A stretch of DNA of 36,819 nucleotides from JANXYY01 sp035530875 (GCA_035530875.1 DATKUB010000056.1:1-36819), one strand, 5' to 3'. Shown: positions 1 to 9,007, counted from the stretch's first letter. The notes: generated by a model from the sequence alone, not told the origin. Program-made: numbers and translations.

Positions 1-988
1 GTACCGTCGCATTGTCCAGAGTGAGGTTAACGATCGTCGTGACCTCATCAGCGAGCACCGACATCCGATTCAAATCGGGCAGCGCGAGAAGTTTCGCTCC
101 CCCAATTGTGATTCCGCCGCGCAGCAGCCGATGACCAGTAACCGTCTTATTCTGACGCATCAACATTTCGCGCAAGCGAAGTGCGTGAACATTCATAATG
201 CCGTAACCGACATCGTTGGCTAGCGCGCCAAGATCTGAAATGTGATTGTAGACCCGCTCGAGTTCGAGGAGCAGCGCCCGAATGGCGAGATCTTCCTGGC
301 TGACTTCGATTTGACTTGCTTCTTCAACCGCCATTACAAAAGCGAGACTGTGTCCAACGGCGGAGTCGCCACTAATAAGTTCTGACAACTCGACACCGGC
401 TTCGGGACGGATGCCCTCGAATAACTTTTCAACGCCACGGTGAACGAACCAGAGCCGTGATTTCATCCGAAGAATTGTTTCGCCCACTACCGAGAACCGG
501 AAATGTCCCGGTTCGATAACTCCGGCGTGGACGGGACCCACCGGAATTTCGTAAATGCCGGCGCCTTCGGACTCAGTAAACGGAAATGATCCGATATCCG
601 GCTCGAATTCGGGCGCAGACTTGAGGTCGTGGCGCATCGGGTAATAGCCCTTTGGCCAGTGTGCGTGGCGCACCAAACGCCTCGGAAATGTGTGATCCGC
701 AAGATGTATCCCATAAAGGTCTCGCACTTCACGCTCAAAACGGGACAACGAGAAATTCAGGGCGGCAAAACTTGGAATCTCAGGGTTCTCCAAACTTGTC
801 CTGACTGTCAGCTCAACTCGTTGCCCGTCGCTGATGCAAACGAATGAATACACAACCCGAAATGCGTCTTCGTCGTGGTGACCGGCGACAAGGGCGACTC
901 GGAAATCATCGCGTAGCAACTCGGCAATTGCATAGCCGAGTTGACTTGAGTCCAAGACTCGCTTGTGGGTGTTGGGACGAGAATTCAT
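1..988 (-). CDS. HycE/HyfG-like (NuoCD-type) large subunit of an Ehr-type complex, 3' end outside window
   Basis: About 329 residues can be read from the ATG at 988 down to the window edge without a stop; the C-terminus is missing. The N-terminal part is a NuoC-like 30-kDa domain (ERE..DLYG at residues 85-93, then HWPKGYYPMRHD at 110-121). It is followed by the start of the NuoD/HycE-like catalytic domain, with GPVHAGVIEPGHFRF at 151-165 and HRGVEK at 183-188, both characteristic of HycE/HyfG relatives. In true group-4 NiFe hydrogenases a CxxC pair follows; here the corresponding stretch (about 205-215, SGDSAVGHS) has no cysteine. The second CxxC pair would lie outside the window. The start overlaps the stop of the HyfF-like gene as ATGA. 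I infer a quinone- or redox-linked subunit of a proton/sodium-translocating complex without a NiFe site. No open frame of comparable quality exists here in any other frame. Confidence 0.88.
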   Translation of the reverse strand, partial: MNSRPNTHKRVLDSSQLGYAIAELLRDDFRVALVAGHHDEDAFRVVYSFVCISDGQRVELTVRTSLENPEIPSFAALNFSLSRFEREVRDLYGIHLADHTFPRRLVRHAHWPKGYYPMRHDLKSAPEFEPDIGSFPFTESEGAGIYEIPVGPVHAGVIEPGHFRFSVVGETILRMKSRLWFVHRGVEKLFEGIRPEAGVELSELISGDSAVGHSLAFVMAVEEASQIEVSQEDLAIRALLLELERVYNHISDLGALANDVGYGIMNVHALRLREMLMRQNKTVTGHRLLRGGITIGGAKLLALPDLNRMSVLADEVTTIVNLTLDNATV

Positions 989-2433
989 CGCGACACCGCC
1001 AGTAAATCGGAAATCCTGGCCAACACGTGGCCAAAACCCATCAAGAATGGAACGACAATTGATGCACTAAGCGCCGCGATTATCGATATTCGAGAGCCAT
1101 GCCAAGATGAGTCAACAATATTTCCAACATTTGAGCGCTCGCTCTTACCAAATACCATCAGCGTTGAATGGCGAACCAACCCGACGAAATTGATCAAGAT
1201 AAGAAATGCAAATGCGATCATTACCATAGGCAAGCCACTTCTGAAGCCAGCAAAGACGATGGCCACTTCGGTAAAGAAAAGAGCAAATGGCGGCAAGCCG
1301 ACCAGAGCCACCATCGCGGCAAGAAAAGGATTTGTCAGACCTGGCCGTCGCTCTAGTAGTGATCTCAGCGCACCAATCTCTGTGGTGCCCTCTGCTGTCG
1401 TAATGCGTCCGGCGAGCACGAATGCACTTGATTTTGCCAAACCGTGGACCAGCACGTGCAGCATGGCCGCTGCAATTGCCAGCCGACCCCCGATGCCGGC
1501 CGCCACAGCGACAATTCCCATATGTTCAATGCTTGAATAAGCCAGCATTCGCTTTAAGTCCTTCTGTGCCCAGATCAAGGCAGCCGAAACGAGCATCGAC
1601 AAAATACCTCCGCCGATTAGCAGCCAGCGGACAAAGCCGGCGCCTAACACTGAGCCGGCTATCGCTTGGACTCTCAAAATCGCATAAAAGGCAACTGATA
1701 GCAGCACCCCAGACATCAGACCGGAAACCGGCGCCGGAGACTGACTGTGCGCGTCCGGGAGCCAACTATGCATTGGCGCCAGACCGGCCTTAGTCGCAAA
1801 TCCAAGAATTGCAAGTGCCACTGCAACCTTGATGACCGCAGGGTCAACTGCCAAATTTGACGAGTGCAGACTCACCCAGGAGAGAGTTGGCGTACCGGAG
1901 GACAAGGTTGCCGCATAAATCAGAACAATGCCCAGAAAGGCAATGGCTACGCCGACAGATCCAATGACCACATATTTCCAAGCGGCCTCGAGCGATCTGC
2001 GAGTGCTCTGGTATCCAACTAGAAACGCGGTTGTGACAGTGGTGGCTTCGATGGCGACCCACATAACACCCAAATTGTCGGCCAACACTGCCAGGGACAT
2101 TGTGCCCAGGAACAACGTAACTAGCGTTTGGTACACCCATGTGCCTCGATGCGCGTCCTGTTTTGATACCAGGCCACCCCAAGTTGAATTAAGCCCTACT
2201 GAGCCCACTACCGTCAGCATGAAAGCAGAGAGAGCATCTGCTCTTAGGCCGCCACCAGCAGCGCTTAACGGGCCGTGGGCCATGACCGAGACCAGGGCAG
2301 AAACTCCGCAAACTAGTACGCCACCGGAGGCAATGATGCCGGCAAAGCGGTTGAGCCATGGGGCGCGGAAGGTAGCCGTTGCGCCGGCCAACAGTAGGCA
2401 GGCAGCGAGTGGGATCAACAGCAGATTGTCCAT
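985..2433 (-). CDS. HyfF/HycQ-like antiporter-type membrane subunit (NuoN/NuoM family)
   Basis: 482 residues, almost entirely hydrophobic with many membrane segments, as in the Mrp/NuoL-M-N proton-translocating family. Conserved charged residues are visible: Glu129 in the 'MWVAIEA' helix and Lys215 in 'GFATKAGLAPMHSWLPDAH', which correspond to the helix-5 Glu and helix-7 Lys of the proton channel. The segment HSWLPDAHSQSPAPVSGLMSG (218 onward) is a family hallmark. The ATG start shares one base with the preceding stop (TGATG), and the end overlaps the HycE-like gene. It probably forms one of two ion-pumping channels of the complex. The name HyfF rather than NuoN rests on operon position and on length. 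Confidence 0.88.
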   Translation of the reverse strand: MDNLLLIPLAACLLLAGATATFRAPWLNRFAGIIASGGVLVCGVSALVSVMAHGPLSAAGGGLRADALSAFMLTVVGSVGLNSTWGGLVSKQDAHRGTWVYQTLVTLFLGTMSLAVLADNLGVMWVAIEATTVTTAFLVGYQSTRRSLEAAWKYVVIGSVGVAIAFLGIVLIYAATLSSGTPTLSWVSLHSSNLAVDPAVIKVAVALAILGFATKAGLAPMHSWLPDAHSQSPAPVSGLMSGVLLSVAFYAILRVQAIAGSVLGAGFVRWLLIGGGILSMLVSAALIWAQKDLKRMLAYSSIEHMGIVAVAAGIGGRLAIAAAMLHVLVHGLAKSSAFVLAGRITTAEGTTEIGALRSLLERRPGLTNPFLAAMVALVGLPPFALFFTEVAIVFAGFRSGLPMVMIAFAFLILINFVGLVRHSTLMVFGKSERSNVGNIVDSSWHGSRISIIAALSASIVVPFLMGFGHVLARISDLLAVSR

Positions 2434-3089
2434 CAGCCACGCAACTCTGTTAAATCATCTAGGTCGGTCGCGCCATACTCGGTCTGAATTCGGCCAGTGA
2501 GCACTCTAAGGATGAGCACGACCAGGAGTACGTCAATGAGAACCCCAAGCTCAACGACAAGCGGGACGCCACCGGAGGCCAAGAAAGCCACCGTGGCAAT
2601 GCCATTGTCTAGCACGAGGAAACCAATAAGTTGCGAAATGGCGTGCCGTCCGGTGGCCAGCAACATGAACCCGATGAGCACCAGCGTCATTCCTACTGGA
2701 ACGACTTGAGTCGTGGGTCCTGAGCCGAGCGAAGCCAACGGCCGACTAACGACGTAAGCCAGGATCGCAAGGAGCGCCACCAGCAAAAGAGCGGCTGTTG
2801 GATTGATGACTGGGGCATCTCGATCTACATCTGAACGCAGAGCGCTCCGGGCGAGGAGCGTTGGCAGCAAGTAGCCCTTCAGGAACATAACCAAACCTGC
2901 AACAGCGAGTGTTTCAACACTGGTCCGATGTAAGCCGATCATTGCGACTAGCACTGCCAGGGTGGTGCCTTGCAGCGATAGCAACCGAATATTTCCAGAC
3001 CTAGTTCGACGCCAGACCAGAAGAACTGCTGAGAGTAAAAGCACCCCTGCACAGAGTCCGATCAATTGCGCAAAAAGGCTATCGGCCAT
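2433..3089 (-). CDS. HyfE/HycP-like membrane subunit
   Basis: 218 residues with about six membrane helices and a short acidic C-terminal tail. The C-terminal half (QLIGFLVLDNGIATVAFLA, about 153-171, then a helix with VELGVLIDVLLVV) resembles the NuoK-like part of HyfE proteins. In the Hyf family this subunit sits between the HycD-like and HyfF-like subunits, as here. The ATG lies 2 bases after the HycD-like stop. No catalytic residues are expected; the role is structural and possibly ion-conducting within the membrane arm. Confidence is lower than for its neighbours because this family is short and diverges quickly. Confidence 0.82.
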   Translation of the reverse strand: MADSLFAQLIGLCAGVLLLSAVLLVWRRTRSGNIRLLSLQGTTLAVLVAMIGLHRTSVETLAVAGLVMFLKGYLLPTLLARSALRSDVDRDAPVINPTAALLLVALLAILAYVVSRPLASLGSGPTTQVVPVGMTLVLIGFMLLATGRHAISQLIGFLVLDNGIATVAFLASGGVPLVVELGVLIDVLLVVLILRVLTGRIQTEYGATDLDDLTELRG

Positions 3090-3091
3090 CG

Positions 3092-4045
3092 TCAGCTCAC
3101 CTCAAGAAGATAGGAAGCGATAACGGCAAGGAGTGCGATGACAAATGAACCGGCAAGAAGTTCCGGCACTCGAAACAGGCGCAATTTGGCTAGGAAAACC
3201 TCCATGCCAGAAAGGAGTGCACCCAGCCCGAAAAGTTTCACGATTAACATAAAAAGACCAAGAAAAATTTCTAGAATCGTGGGTTGGGTCGCCATCCCCC
3301 AGGGAAGTAGGAGCGACCCGATCAAGCCGAGCAAAGCTCCCAACCGCAACCAGGAACCGAGTTCCAGCCAAGCGAGGTCTCGTCCAGAACTTTCCAGGAC
3401 CATGGCTTCATGCACCATCGTTAGTTCAAGGTGGGTCGATGGATTATCAACCGGCATTCTGCTTGTCTCCGCCATCGTGGCAATCCCTAGCGCAACCAAC
3501 GCAAGCAGGCTAACCAGCGAGATGATGCTGGACGGATCAGCGATTCGAGCACGAACGATGGCCCCAAGCGCCGAAGATCCAATCGGAATAGAAAGCGCGT
3601 AAATGGCCACGAGGACCGTTGGCTCTACCATCGCCGCAATCGTCATGTGCCTGCTTGAGCCCATACCGCCGAAAGCGGTTCCAGCATCTAGACCTACTAG
3701 CGCCAGCGCCACCGTGCCAAGAAGAAGAATCGAGACGACGACGAACAAGTCGCCGGGAATCAAGCGCGAATGAATTGTGCTCACCAGTGGAATCAGAGCA
3801 CATACCGAAAGGCTGGAGATCATGAGCAAGATCGGACCGACCGATTGAACCCAACTCATACCAGGAGCCCTTAGCGGTTCCTTGGCAAAAAGTTTTCGTA
3901 GATCGCGCCATGGTTGCAAGATTCCAGGCCCCACTCGTCCCTCGAGTCGATTGCGCACTTGCCGCATGATGCCTATTAAAAGCGGGGTCAGAATCACCAT
4001 CACTACCATCTGTAGGAAGGCAAGAAAGATGGCGTCGACGTTCAC
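3092..4045 (-). CDS. HycD/HyfC-like subunit (NuoH family)
   Basis: 317 residues from a GTG at 4045. An upstream ATG at 4156 would add 37 polar, Cys-rich residues unlike the family, and the GTG overlaps the upstream stop as GTGA, the same coupling used elsewhere in this operon. The membrane protein shows the NuoH/HycD signatures: RNRLEGRVGPGILQPWRDLRK near 31-51, and AETSRMPVDNPSTHLELTM near 192-210 continuing into VHEAMVLE. This subunit joins the redox arm to the antiporter subunits and in complex I lines the quinone cavity. The strongly conserved Glu and Arg residues of both motifs are intact, which suggests a working coupling subunit. Confidence 0.88.
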   Translation of the reverse strand: MNVDAIFLAFLQMVVMVILTPLLIGIMRQVRNRLEGRVGPGILQPWRDLRKLFAKEPLRAPGMSWVQSVGPILLMISSLSVCALIPLVSTIHSRLIPGDLFVVVSILLLGTVALALVGLDAGTAFGGMGSSRHMTIAAMVEPTVLVAIYALSIPIGSSALGAIVRARIADPSSIISLVSLLALVALGIATMAETSRMPVDNPSTHLELTMVHEAMVLESSGRDLAWLELGSWLRLGALLGLIGSLLLPWGMATQPTILEIFLGLFMLIVKLFGLGALLSGMEVFLAKLRLFRVPELLAGSFVIALLAVIASYLLEVS

Positions 4046-6033
4046 AGCACCGCCATGATTAATACAACAATTAGTGCTGCGAACGAGTAACTGAGATATA
4101 CCTGAATTCGACCGTTCTGCATTCTGCGGGCAGCAATTCCAATTCGATCGAACCACTTAACAGCTGGCAGGTAAAAGCGCACTTCAAAAATATCAGTTAC
4201 CTGCTGACGAAAACGGACTCGTTCCACCAAATATTGAGATTCAGCGCTCGGTGTCATCACGATGTCGCGATCGGGTTTCAACACGTCGTCAAAAATTCGG
4301 GAGAGGGGTTCGGCGTAGGAAGTTGCCGTGTATTGCATCTTCGGACTGCTTCGCATTCCACCAGAGCCCCAGGCCAGGTCCACTCGTCGCCGCGGACTTC
4401 TTCGTGCGGCAAAAATTGATTGGACAAGTACTGGAATTGCAGTAGCGGCAGCGAGAATGAGCAAGGCAACCGGATTCAAAGTTGCCGAGATTTTTGTCAG
4501 GCTAATGCCACCCATTGACGTGATGTTGATTGAATCTCGGCCAGTAAGGGTAGAGGTTTGAATGCCGAGCCTGCCAGGAATGAGACCAAGCCCCACAACT
4601 GCGGTAGCGCCGAGAACCATGCCTAGTTTCATAGCGAAACCGACTTCTTTTGCGCCTTGGGCACCTGCGCTTCGGGCTCGACCAAGGAAGGTGATTCCGA
4701 ATGCCTTGACGAATGTCATTAGGGCTAGGCCAGCGGTCAAGGCTACGACCGCGACCGAGAGCGGCATCACCACTGCAAGCAGTCGATCTGACGATTTGGC
4801 GCCGTGAATCAGGGCCTGAAATAACACCCACTCGCCAACGAATCCAGCTGTGACAGGTAAGGCAGCGGCACCCAACGCGCCCACCGCAAATGTCGCAGAG
4901 GTCACTGGCATGCGCGAGCCGAGGCCGCCCAACTTGTCTAGATCGCCTTCGCCGGTTGCCGACAGAACCGCACCTGCACCAAGGAAAAGGAGAGTCTTGA
5001 AGGCGGCATGGGCAACCACTAAGAGCAGACCTGACACAAGCGCATAGTCTGCGACGTGACCTAAGCCTGATGATCGAAGAAGCAGTGCAGCGCCTAGGGA
5101 AATGAAGATTAGTCCAATATTTTCGGTGGTCGAATAAGCCAGAAGCCGTTTGAGATCTACCGCAACAGATGCCTGGAGAATGCCGTATAGCGCAGATAGA
5201 CCGCCTAGTACAAGGATCAGTAGGCCCCACCAAGAAGGCCCGCTTGGGAGCAGTTGGGTTCCGACCAGAACTGCACCATAGACGCCCAACTTCACCATCG
5301 CGGCACTCATAAGTGCCGAGACATGACTAGGTGCTTCTGGGTGTGCGCGTGGAAGCCAGATATGCAGAGGGACAATGCCGGCCTTAATTGCGAAACCGAC
5401 AATCAGCAGCACAAAGGCAATCGAAGATCTGTGTGAATGCATTGCTGATATCGACGCGAAAGTAATGTTTCCCGATTGTTTTGCCAGAATCGCAAAGCCA
5501 AGCACTATCAACACGAAGCTCAATTGCGTCATGACCGAATACCAGAGTGCAGCCGAGCGAACTTGGTCGCGATGACGATATTCAGTGAGTACTAGAACCG
5601 TCGATGAAATCGCCATTAATTCCCACACCAGCAGAAATGAGACCACGTCAGCACTGGCTGGCACGAGTTGCATTGCGGTCAAGAAGATGGCGAGCGCGAT
5701 CCATGAGGTACGTGAATTGGCCGGACCGTGCGCGTAGCCGATCGCATAAATGGCGGTGATAGCGCCAACTGCGCCAACGACGACCATAAAAAGGGCGCCT
5801 AACTGTTGAGGCTCAAACTTAAGTGCGGAAATAGGTAGGGAAATCGGTATTCGAATTCCACCCCTGCCGCCGGCTAGCGCGCTGATGCCGGTAAGTGCAC
5901 CCGCGACCCCGATCGCACTTATGGTGACCCCGCACCAGAGGGCGCGCCGCTGCTCCGGTAGTACTAGGGCCAGGACTACCGCCAATGCGGCAAACACAAC
6001 CTGTGCCACTAGCGCGGCCGCTATTGAATTCAC
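4042..6033 (-). CDS. HyfB-like antiporter-type membrane subunit (NuoL/NuoM family)
   Basis: 663 residues starting at a GTG (6033) that overlaps the upstream stop as GTGA. Multi-pass membrane protein of the NuoL/HyfB family. Channel residues are present: Glu138 in LLVWELMAIS and Lys217 in GFAIKAGIVPLHIWLP, followed by RAHPEAPSHVSALMSAAM. The C-terminal quarter carries an amphipathic stretch with a hydrophilic segment (about 560-640) before a last hydrophobic helix, as in HyfB proteins with an extended tail. It probably provides one of the ion-translocating modules. Together with the HyfF-like gene, the complex has two antiporter-like subunits. Confidence 0.88.
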   Translation of the reverse strand: MNSIAAALVAQVVFAALAVVLALVLPEQRRALWCGVTISAIGVAGALTGISALAGGRGGIRIPISLPISALKFEPQQLGALFMVVVGAVGAITAIYAIGYAHGPANSRTSWIALAIFLTAMQLVPASADVVSFLLVWELMAISSTVLVLTEYRHRDQVRSAALWYSVMTQLSFVLIVLGFAILAKQSGNITFASISAMHSHRSSIAFVLLIVGFAIKAGIVPLHIWLPRAHPEAPSHVSALMSAAMVKLGVYGAVLVGTQLLPSGPSWWGLLILVLGGLSALYGILQASVAVDLKRLLAYSTTENIGLIFISLGAALLLRSSGLGHVADYALVSGLLLVVAHAAFKTLLFLGAGAVLSATGEGDLDKLGGLGSRMPVTSATFAVGALGAAALPVTAGFVGEWVLFQALIHGAKSSDRLLAVVMPLSVAVVALTAGLALMTFVKAFGITFLGRARSAGAQGAKEVGFAMKLGMVLGATAVVGLGLIPGRLGIQTSTLTGRDSINITSMGGISLTKISATLNPVALLILAAATAIPVLVQSIFAARRSPRRRVDLAWGSGGMRSSPKMQYTATSYAEPLSRIFDDVLKPDRDIVMTPSAESQYLVERVRFRQQVTDIFEVRFYLPAVKWFDRIGIAARRMQNGRIQVYLSYSFAALIVVLIMAVL

Positions 6034-6518
6034 CGGCCGGTCACAGACCTTAAGGCGTTGACGATAGCTTCAGGTTCGGGTGGGCAGCCTGGAATCTCAA
6101 GATCAACTGGGAGCACATCACTAACGGCCCCAACAACTCCATAACCGGCCCGAAATTTTCCACAGTTTCGAGCGCAATCGCCCAATGCCACGACCAGGCG
6201 GGGGGTCGGTGCAGCATCGACGGTTCGTCGCAATGGTTCGAGCATGTTCTTAGTCACTACCCCTGATACCAACAACAGATCTGCGTGCCTTGGCGAAGCA
6301 ACCAGGCGAGCCCCATATCGCTCCGCGTCGTAGATCGGCCCGAAAGCATTGCCGATCTCGATCTCACACCCATTGCAGGAACCAGCGTCGATATGGCGGA
6401 TTTGAACGCTGCCTTTGAGGATCTGGGGACGACCTTGGAGTAAGTCTGGAAGCGGTGGCGCCTTCTGAGCTACCCGACCCGTGGTCGCAATCAGCCGAAT
6501 CAGACTCCGCAGGCTCAT
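6030..6518 (-). CDS. HycG/HyfI-like Fe-S subunit (NuoB family)
   Basis: 162 residues. The four ligands of a proximal [4Fe-4S] cluster are recognisable: Cys48 and Cys51 (SCNGCEIE), Cys115 (GDCARNC) and Cys145 (PGCPPEPE). This is the HycG/NuoB-type electron-transfer subunit that contacts the large subunit; unlike NuoB it has the CxxC spacing of hydrogenase small subunits. It is the first gene of the operon and lies 50 bases after miaA on the same strand, with no clear Shine-Dalgarno sequence before the ATG at 6518. No ferredoxin-like subunit gene is seen next to it, so the electron donor is unknown from this window. Confidence 0.9.
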   Translation of the reverse strand: MSLRSLIRLIATTGRVAQKAPPLPDLLQGRPQILKGSVQIRHIDAGSCNGCEIEIGNAFGPIYDAERYGARLVASPRHADLLLVSGVVTKNMLEPLRRTVDAAPTPRLVVALGDCARNCGKFRAGYGVVGAVSDVLPVDLEIPGCPPEPEAIVNALRSVTGR

Positions 6519-6568
6519 TTCTTAGATCAGTTACCGATCAGCAGGAGATTCGGGATGGCTGCAGAAAT

Positions 6569-7462
6569 CTAAACACCTAGCGATCTTACCGTTACTTCCT
6601 CACTACTCCGCCAAGATATGCGCTGGTCGCGGCGGAACCAAGACATCTGCCGACGGGCATATTTCCGGGTGGCCGCCTTGGTCTCTTCTCGAGCTAGCTC
6701 CGGGGTCACCTTGCCATCGATGCTCTGCAGAATTTGGAGGTATCCCAATCCGTTACGGGCCGTCTTGCCTTCGCGCAGGCCAACTCGCTCCAGTTCTAGA
6801 ACTTCCTCGACCAGACCTATCTCCCACATCTGGTCGACGCGCCTGTTGATTTTTTCAACCAGTACTTTGCGATCAGTTTTGAGTCCAATCTGGATCGCAT
6901 CGGGGTAATGGGACTCCCCTTCACGAGGAAGCGTCGCTGTAAATGGCTGTCCAGTAATTTCAATCACTTCTAGCGCTCTAACTATTCGGCGCGCGTTTCC
7001 AGGCAGAATGGCCGCGGCCGCGGCCGGGTCCAACCTGGCCAACCGCTGGTGCATGGTCGTTGCGCCCAACTCAGCCGCTTCCAATTCAAGGCGATCCCGA
7101 ATTTCAGGGTTGGTGCCTGGGAAATTCAAGGGATCGAGCAGTGCCTTGATATACAAGCCGGAACCGCCGACGACAACTACTGGCGTACCTCTGACACGCA
7201 GATCATCAATCATGACTCGACCAGCCGCCTGATAATCCGCAACGCTTGCCTCCTCGCGCACATCGAGGGTGTCAATTAGGTGGTGTGGAATTCCGCGCCT
7301 TTCAGTCAAAGGCAGTTTTGCTGTGCCAATATCCATTCCGCGATAAAGTTGCATTGAATCTGCATTTATGATTTCGGCCTTCAAAGCCTCAGCCAGGTCG
7401 AGGGCTACGGCACTTTTGCCTGCCGCTGTCGGTCCCACTATGAAAAGAAGCGGGACGCTCAT
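6569..7462 (-). CDS. miaA: tRNA dimethylallyltransferase
   Basis: 297 residues, normal for the family. The enzyme transfers a dimethylallyl group to N6 of A37 in tRNAs reading UNN codons. Visible motifs are the P-loop GPTAAGKS at 10-17, the ADSMQLYRG stretch with catalytic Asp35, and the MDIGTAKLP segment that follows. The ATG overlaps the stop of miaB as ATGA, so the two steps of ms2i6A formation are translationally coupled. The next gene downstream is the Fe-S subunit of the Ehr-type complex. Confidence 0.96.
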   Translation of the reverse strand: MSVPLLFIVGPTAAGKSAVALDLAEALKAEIINADSMQLYRGMDIGTAKLPLTERRGIPHHLIDTLDVREEASVADYQAAGRVMIDDLRVRGTPVVVVGGSGLYIKALLDPLNFPGTNPEIRDRLELEAAELGATTMHQRLARLDPAAAAAILPGNARRIVRALEVIEITGQPFTATLPREGESHYPDAIQIGLKTDRKVLVEKINRRVDQMWEIGLVEEVLELERVGLREGKTARNGLGYLQILQSIDGKVTPELAREETKAATRKYARRQMSWFRRDQRISWRSSEEVTVRSLGV

Positions 7463-8907
7463 GGGCGGCGACGAGCCAACTGAATTGGCACTGCGGTTGA
7501 GCTAGTCGCTGTTACAAGATCGCCAACTCTGGATCGACGGATGCCCTCGATCGGATTTTCGCAGACCAAGTGATGCGGTGCGGCTTGGGTTATGGTCGCC
7601 GTTACGAAATCCCCTGGTCGAGGCAGTTCCCCTTGGTCCGGAAGGAAATGCACAAGCCGAAAGTCCTTGGCGCGTCCAGTCATGCGCGTCGTGGAACCAT
7701 CCTTTCGTCCTTCATTTGCAACCAAAATCTCGACCTGATTGCCGACTTGCTTCAAATTCTGTCGCCACGCCACATCCTCAGCCTTGTTATGGAGGCGCTT
7801 GTAGCGTTCAGCCACGATCTCCGAGGGCACCTGGTCTGGCATCTCAGCTGCTGGCGTTCCCGGTCGCTTTGAGTATTGAAAGGTAAAGGCCATATCAAAA
7901 GAGGCCGCTTCCACCACAGCGAGAGTTCCTTGAAAATCTTCTTCAGTCTCCCCCGGAAATCCGACGATGATATCTGTGCTGATCGCCGCATCGGGCATGG
8001 CCGTTCGTACTCGTTCGATAATCCCGAGGTATCGATCTACTCGATATGAACGGCGCATCGCCTTAAGGATCGAATCGGACCCTGATTGAAGTGGCATATG
8101 TAATTGCGGCATGACATTTGCGGTCGCTGCCATCGCCTCGATGACCTCGTCCGTGAAATCCTTGGGGTGTGGGCTCGTGAAACGAACTCGTTCCAACCCG
8201 GAGATGTTTCCACAGTCACGTAGCAATTTCGCAAACGCAGAGCGATCGCCGAATTCCACGCCATAAGCATTCACATTCTGACCAAGCAAGGTGACTTCAA
8301 CTACACCTTGATCCACCAGCATGCGAATCTCATCAAGAATGTCTTTGGGGTTACGGTCCCGCTCCGCTCCGCGCAGTGCCGGAACAATGCAGAAGGTGCA
8401 CGTGTTATTGCAACCAACAGAAATCGAAACCCAAGCTGAATAACTGGATTCACGGCGACTCGGAAGCGTTGATGGAAAAACGCTTAGCGACTCCTCGATT
8501 TCAATTTGCGCTTCAGCCTCAAATCGAGCTCGTTCCAGCAATACTGGGAGGGCATCTAAATTATGAGTACCAAACACCACATCGACCCATGGGGCGCGAT
8601 CTAAAATCGCACCGCGATCTTTCTGTGCCAAACAACCACCAACCGCGATCTGCATGTTCGAGTTCTCGCGCTTTAAGGCAGCTAGGTGTCCTAGATTTCC
8701 GTACAACTTGTTATCTGCATTCTCACGAACAGCACAAGTATTTAACACAACCACATCGGCATAATCATCGCGAAGCGAGGGGCGATAACCAGCAGCTTCA
8801 AGCAGACCAGCCAAACGTTCCGAATCGTGCGCATTCATCTGGCAGCCCATAGTGCGCACCGAATAGGTGCGCACGCCGGCTAGGGGTTCATGTGACGCAG
8901 TAGACAC
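7459..8907 (-). CDS. miaB: tRNA-2-methylthio-N6-dimethylallyladenosine synthase
   Basis: 482 residues. This radical-SAM enzyme inserts sulfur and a methyl group into i6A37 of tRNA, acting on the product of MiaA. The N-terminal UPF0004 domain has its three cluster cysteines (Cys22, Cys58 in LNTCAVRE, Cys92 in GGCLAQK). The radical-SAM CxxxCxxC motif is at 166/170/173 (GCNNTCTFC), and a TRAM domain ends the protein. RimO, its paralogue, lies at 14500-15855; this one is MiaB by pairing with miaA and by the NTCAVRENA motif. The ATG at 8907 begins the leftward miaB-miaA unit. Confidence 0.96.
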   Translation of the reverse strand: MSTASHEPLAGVRTYSVRTMGCQMNAHDSERLAGLLEAAGYRPSLRDDYADVVVLNTCAVRENADNKLYGNLGHLAALKRENSNMQIAVGGCLAQKDRGAILDRAPWVDVVFGTHNLDALPVLLERARFEAEAQIEIEESLSVFPSTLPSRRESSYSAWVSISVGCNNTCTFCIVPALRGAERDRNPKDILDEIRMLVDQGVVEVTLLGQNVNAYGVEFGDRSAFAKLLRDCGNISGLERVRFTSPHPKDFTDEVIEAMAATANVMPQLHMPLQSGSDSILKAMRRSYRVDRYLGIIERVRTAMPDAAISTDIIVGFPGETEEDFQGTLAVVEAASFDMAFTFQYSKRPGTPAAEMPDQVPSEIVAERYKRLHNKAEDVAWRQNLKQVGNQVEILVANEGRKDGSTTRMTGRAKDFRLVHFLPDQGELPRPGDFVTATITQAAPHHLVCENPIEGIRRSRVGDLVTATSSTAVPIQLARRRP

Positions 8908-8980
8908 GCGGCAGAGTCTATCTGTACTTGGTGACCCACTTCACGTCGATAACTAGGCGTCAAACGACAATGTGCCCACC

Positions 8981-8992
8981 ATCACTAGTGAT
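8981..8992. promoter_or_regulatory. 12-bp perfect palindrome in the miaB / membrane-protein intergenic region
   Basis: ATCACTAGTGAT is fully self-complementary and lies between two divergent genes, 74 bases upstream of the miaB start. It could be an operator for a dimeric regulator. No family is recognised, and a palindrome of this length can occur by chance. Confidence 0.3.
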
Positions 8993-9007
8993 TGGAAGGT
9001 GTTTTCG

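Noticed and set aside
487..847. Small open frames on both strands near the left edge (487-738 minus, 629-847 plus)
   Set aside because: They lie across the HycE-like coding sequence in other frames, with no family resemblance; the HycE-like frame explains this region.
1..6518. Functional NiFe hydrogenase-4 / formate hydrogenlyase
   Set aside because: The large subunit lacks the first CxxC pair, and no ferredoxin subunit, formate dehydrogenase or maturation gene is visible. Ehr-type complex is the better reading.
1..6518. Canonical NADH dehydrogenase (complex I, nuo) operon
   Set aside because: There are HyfB-, HyfE- and HyfF-type subunits, fused NuoC-D-like order as in HycE, and CxxC spacing in the small subunit; nuoE, F, G, J and K genes are missing.
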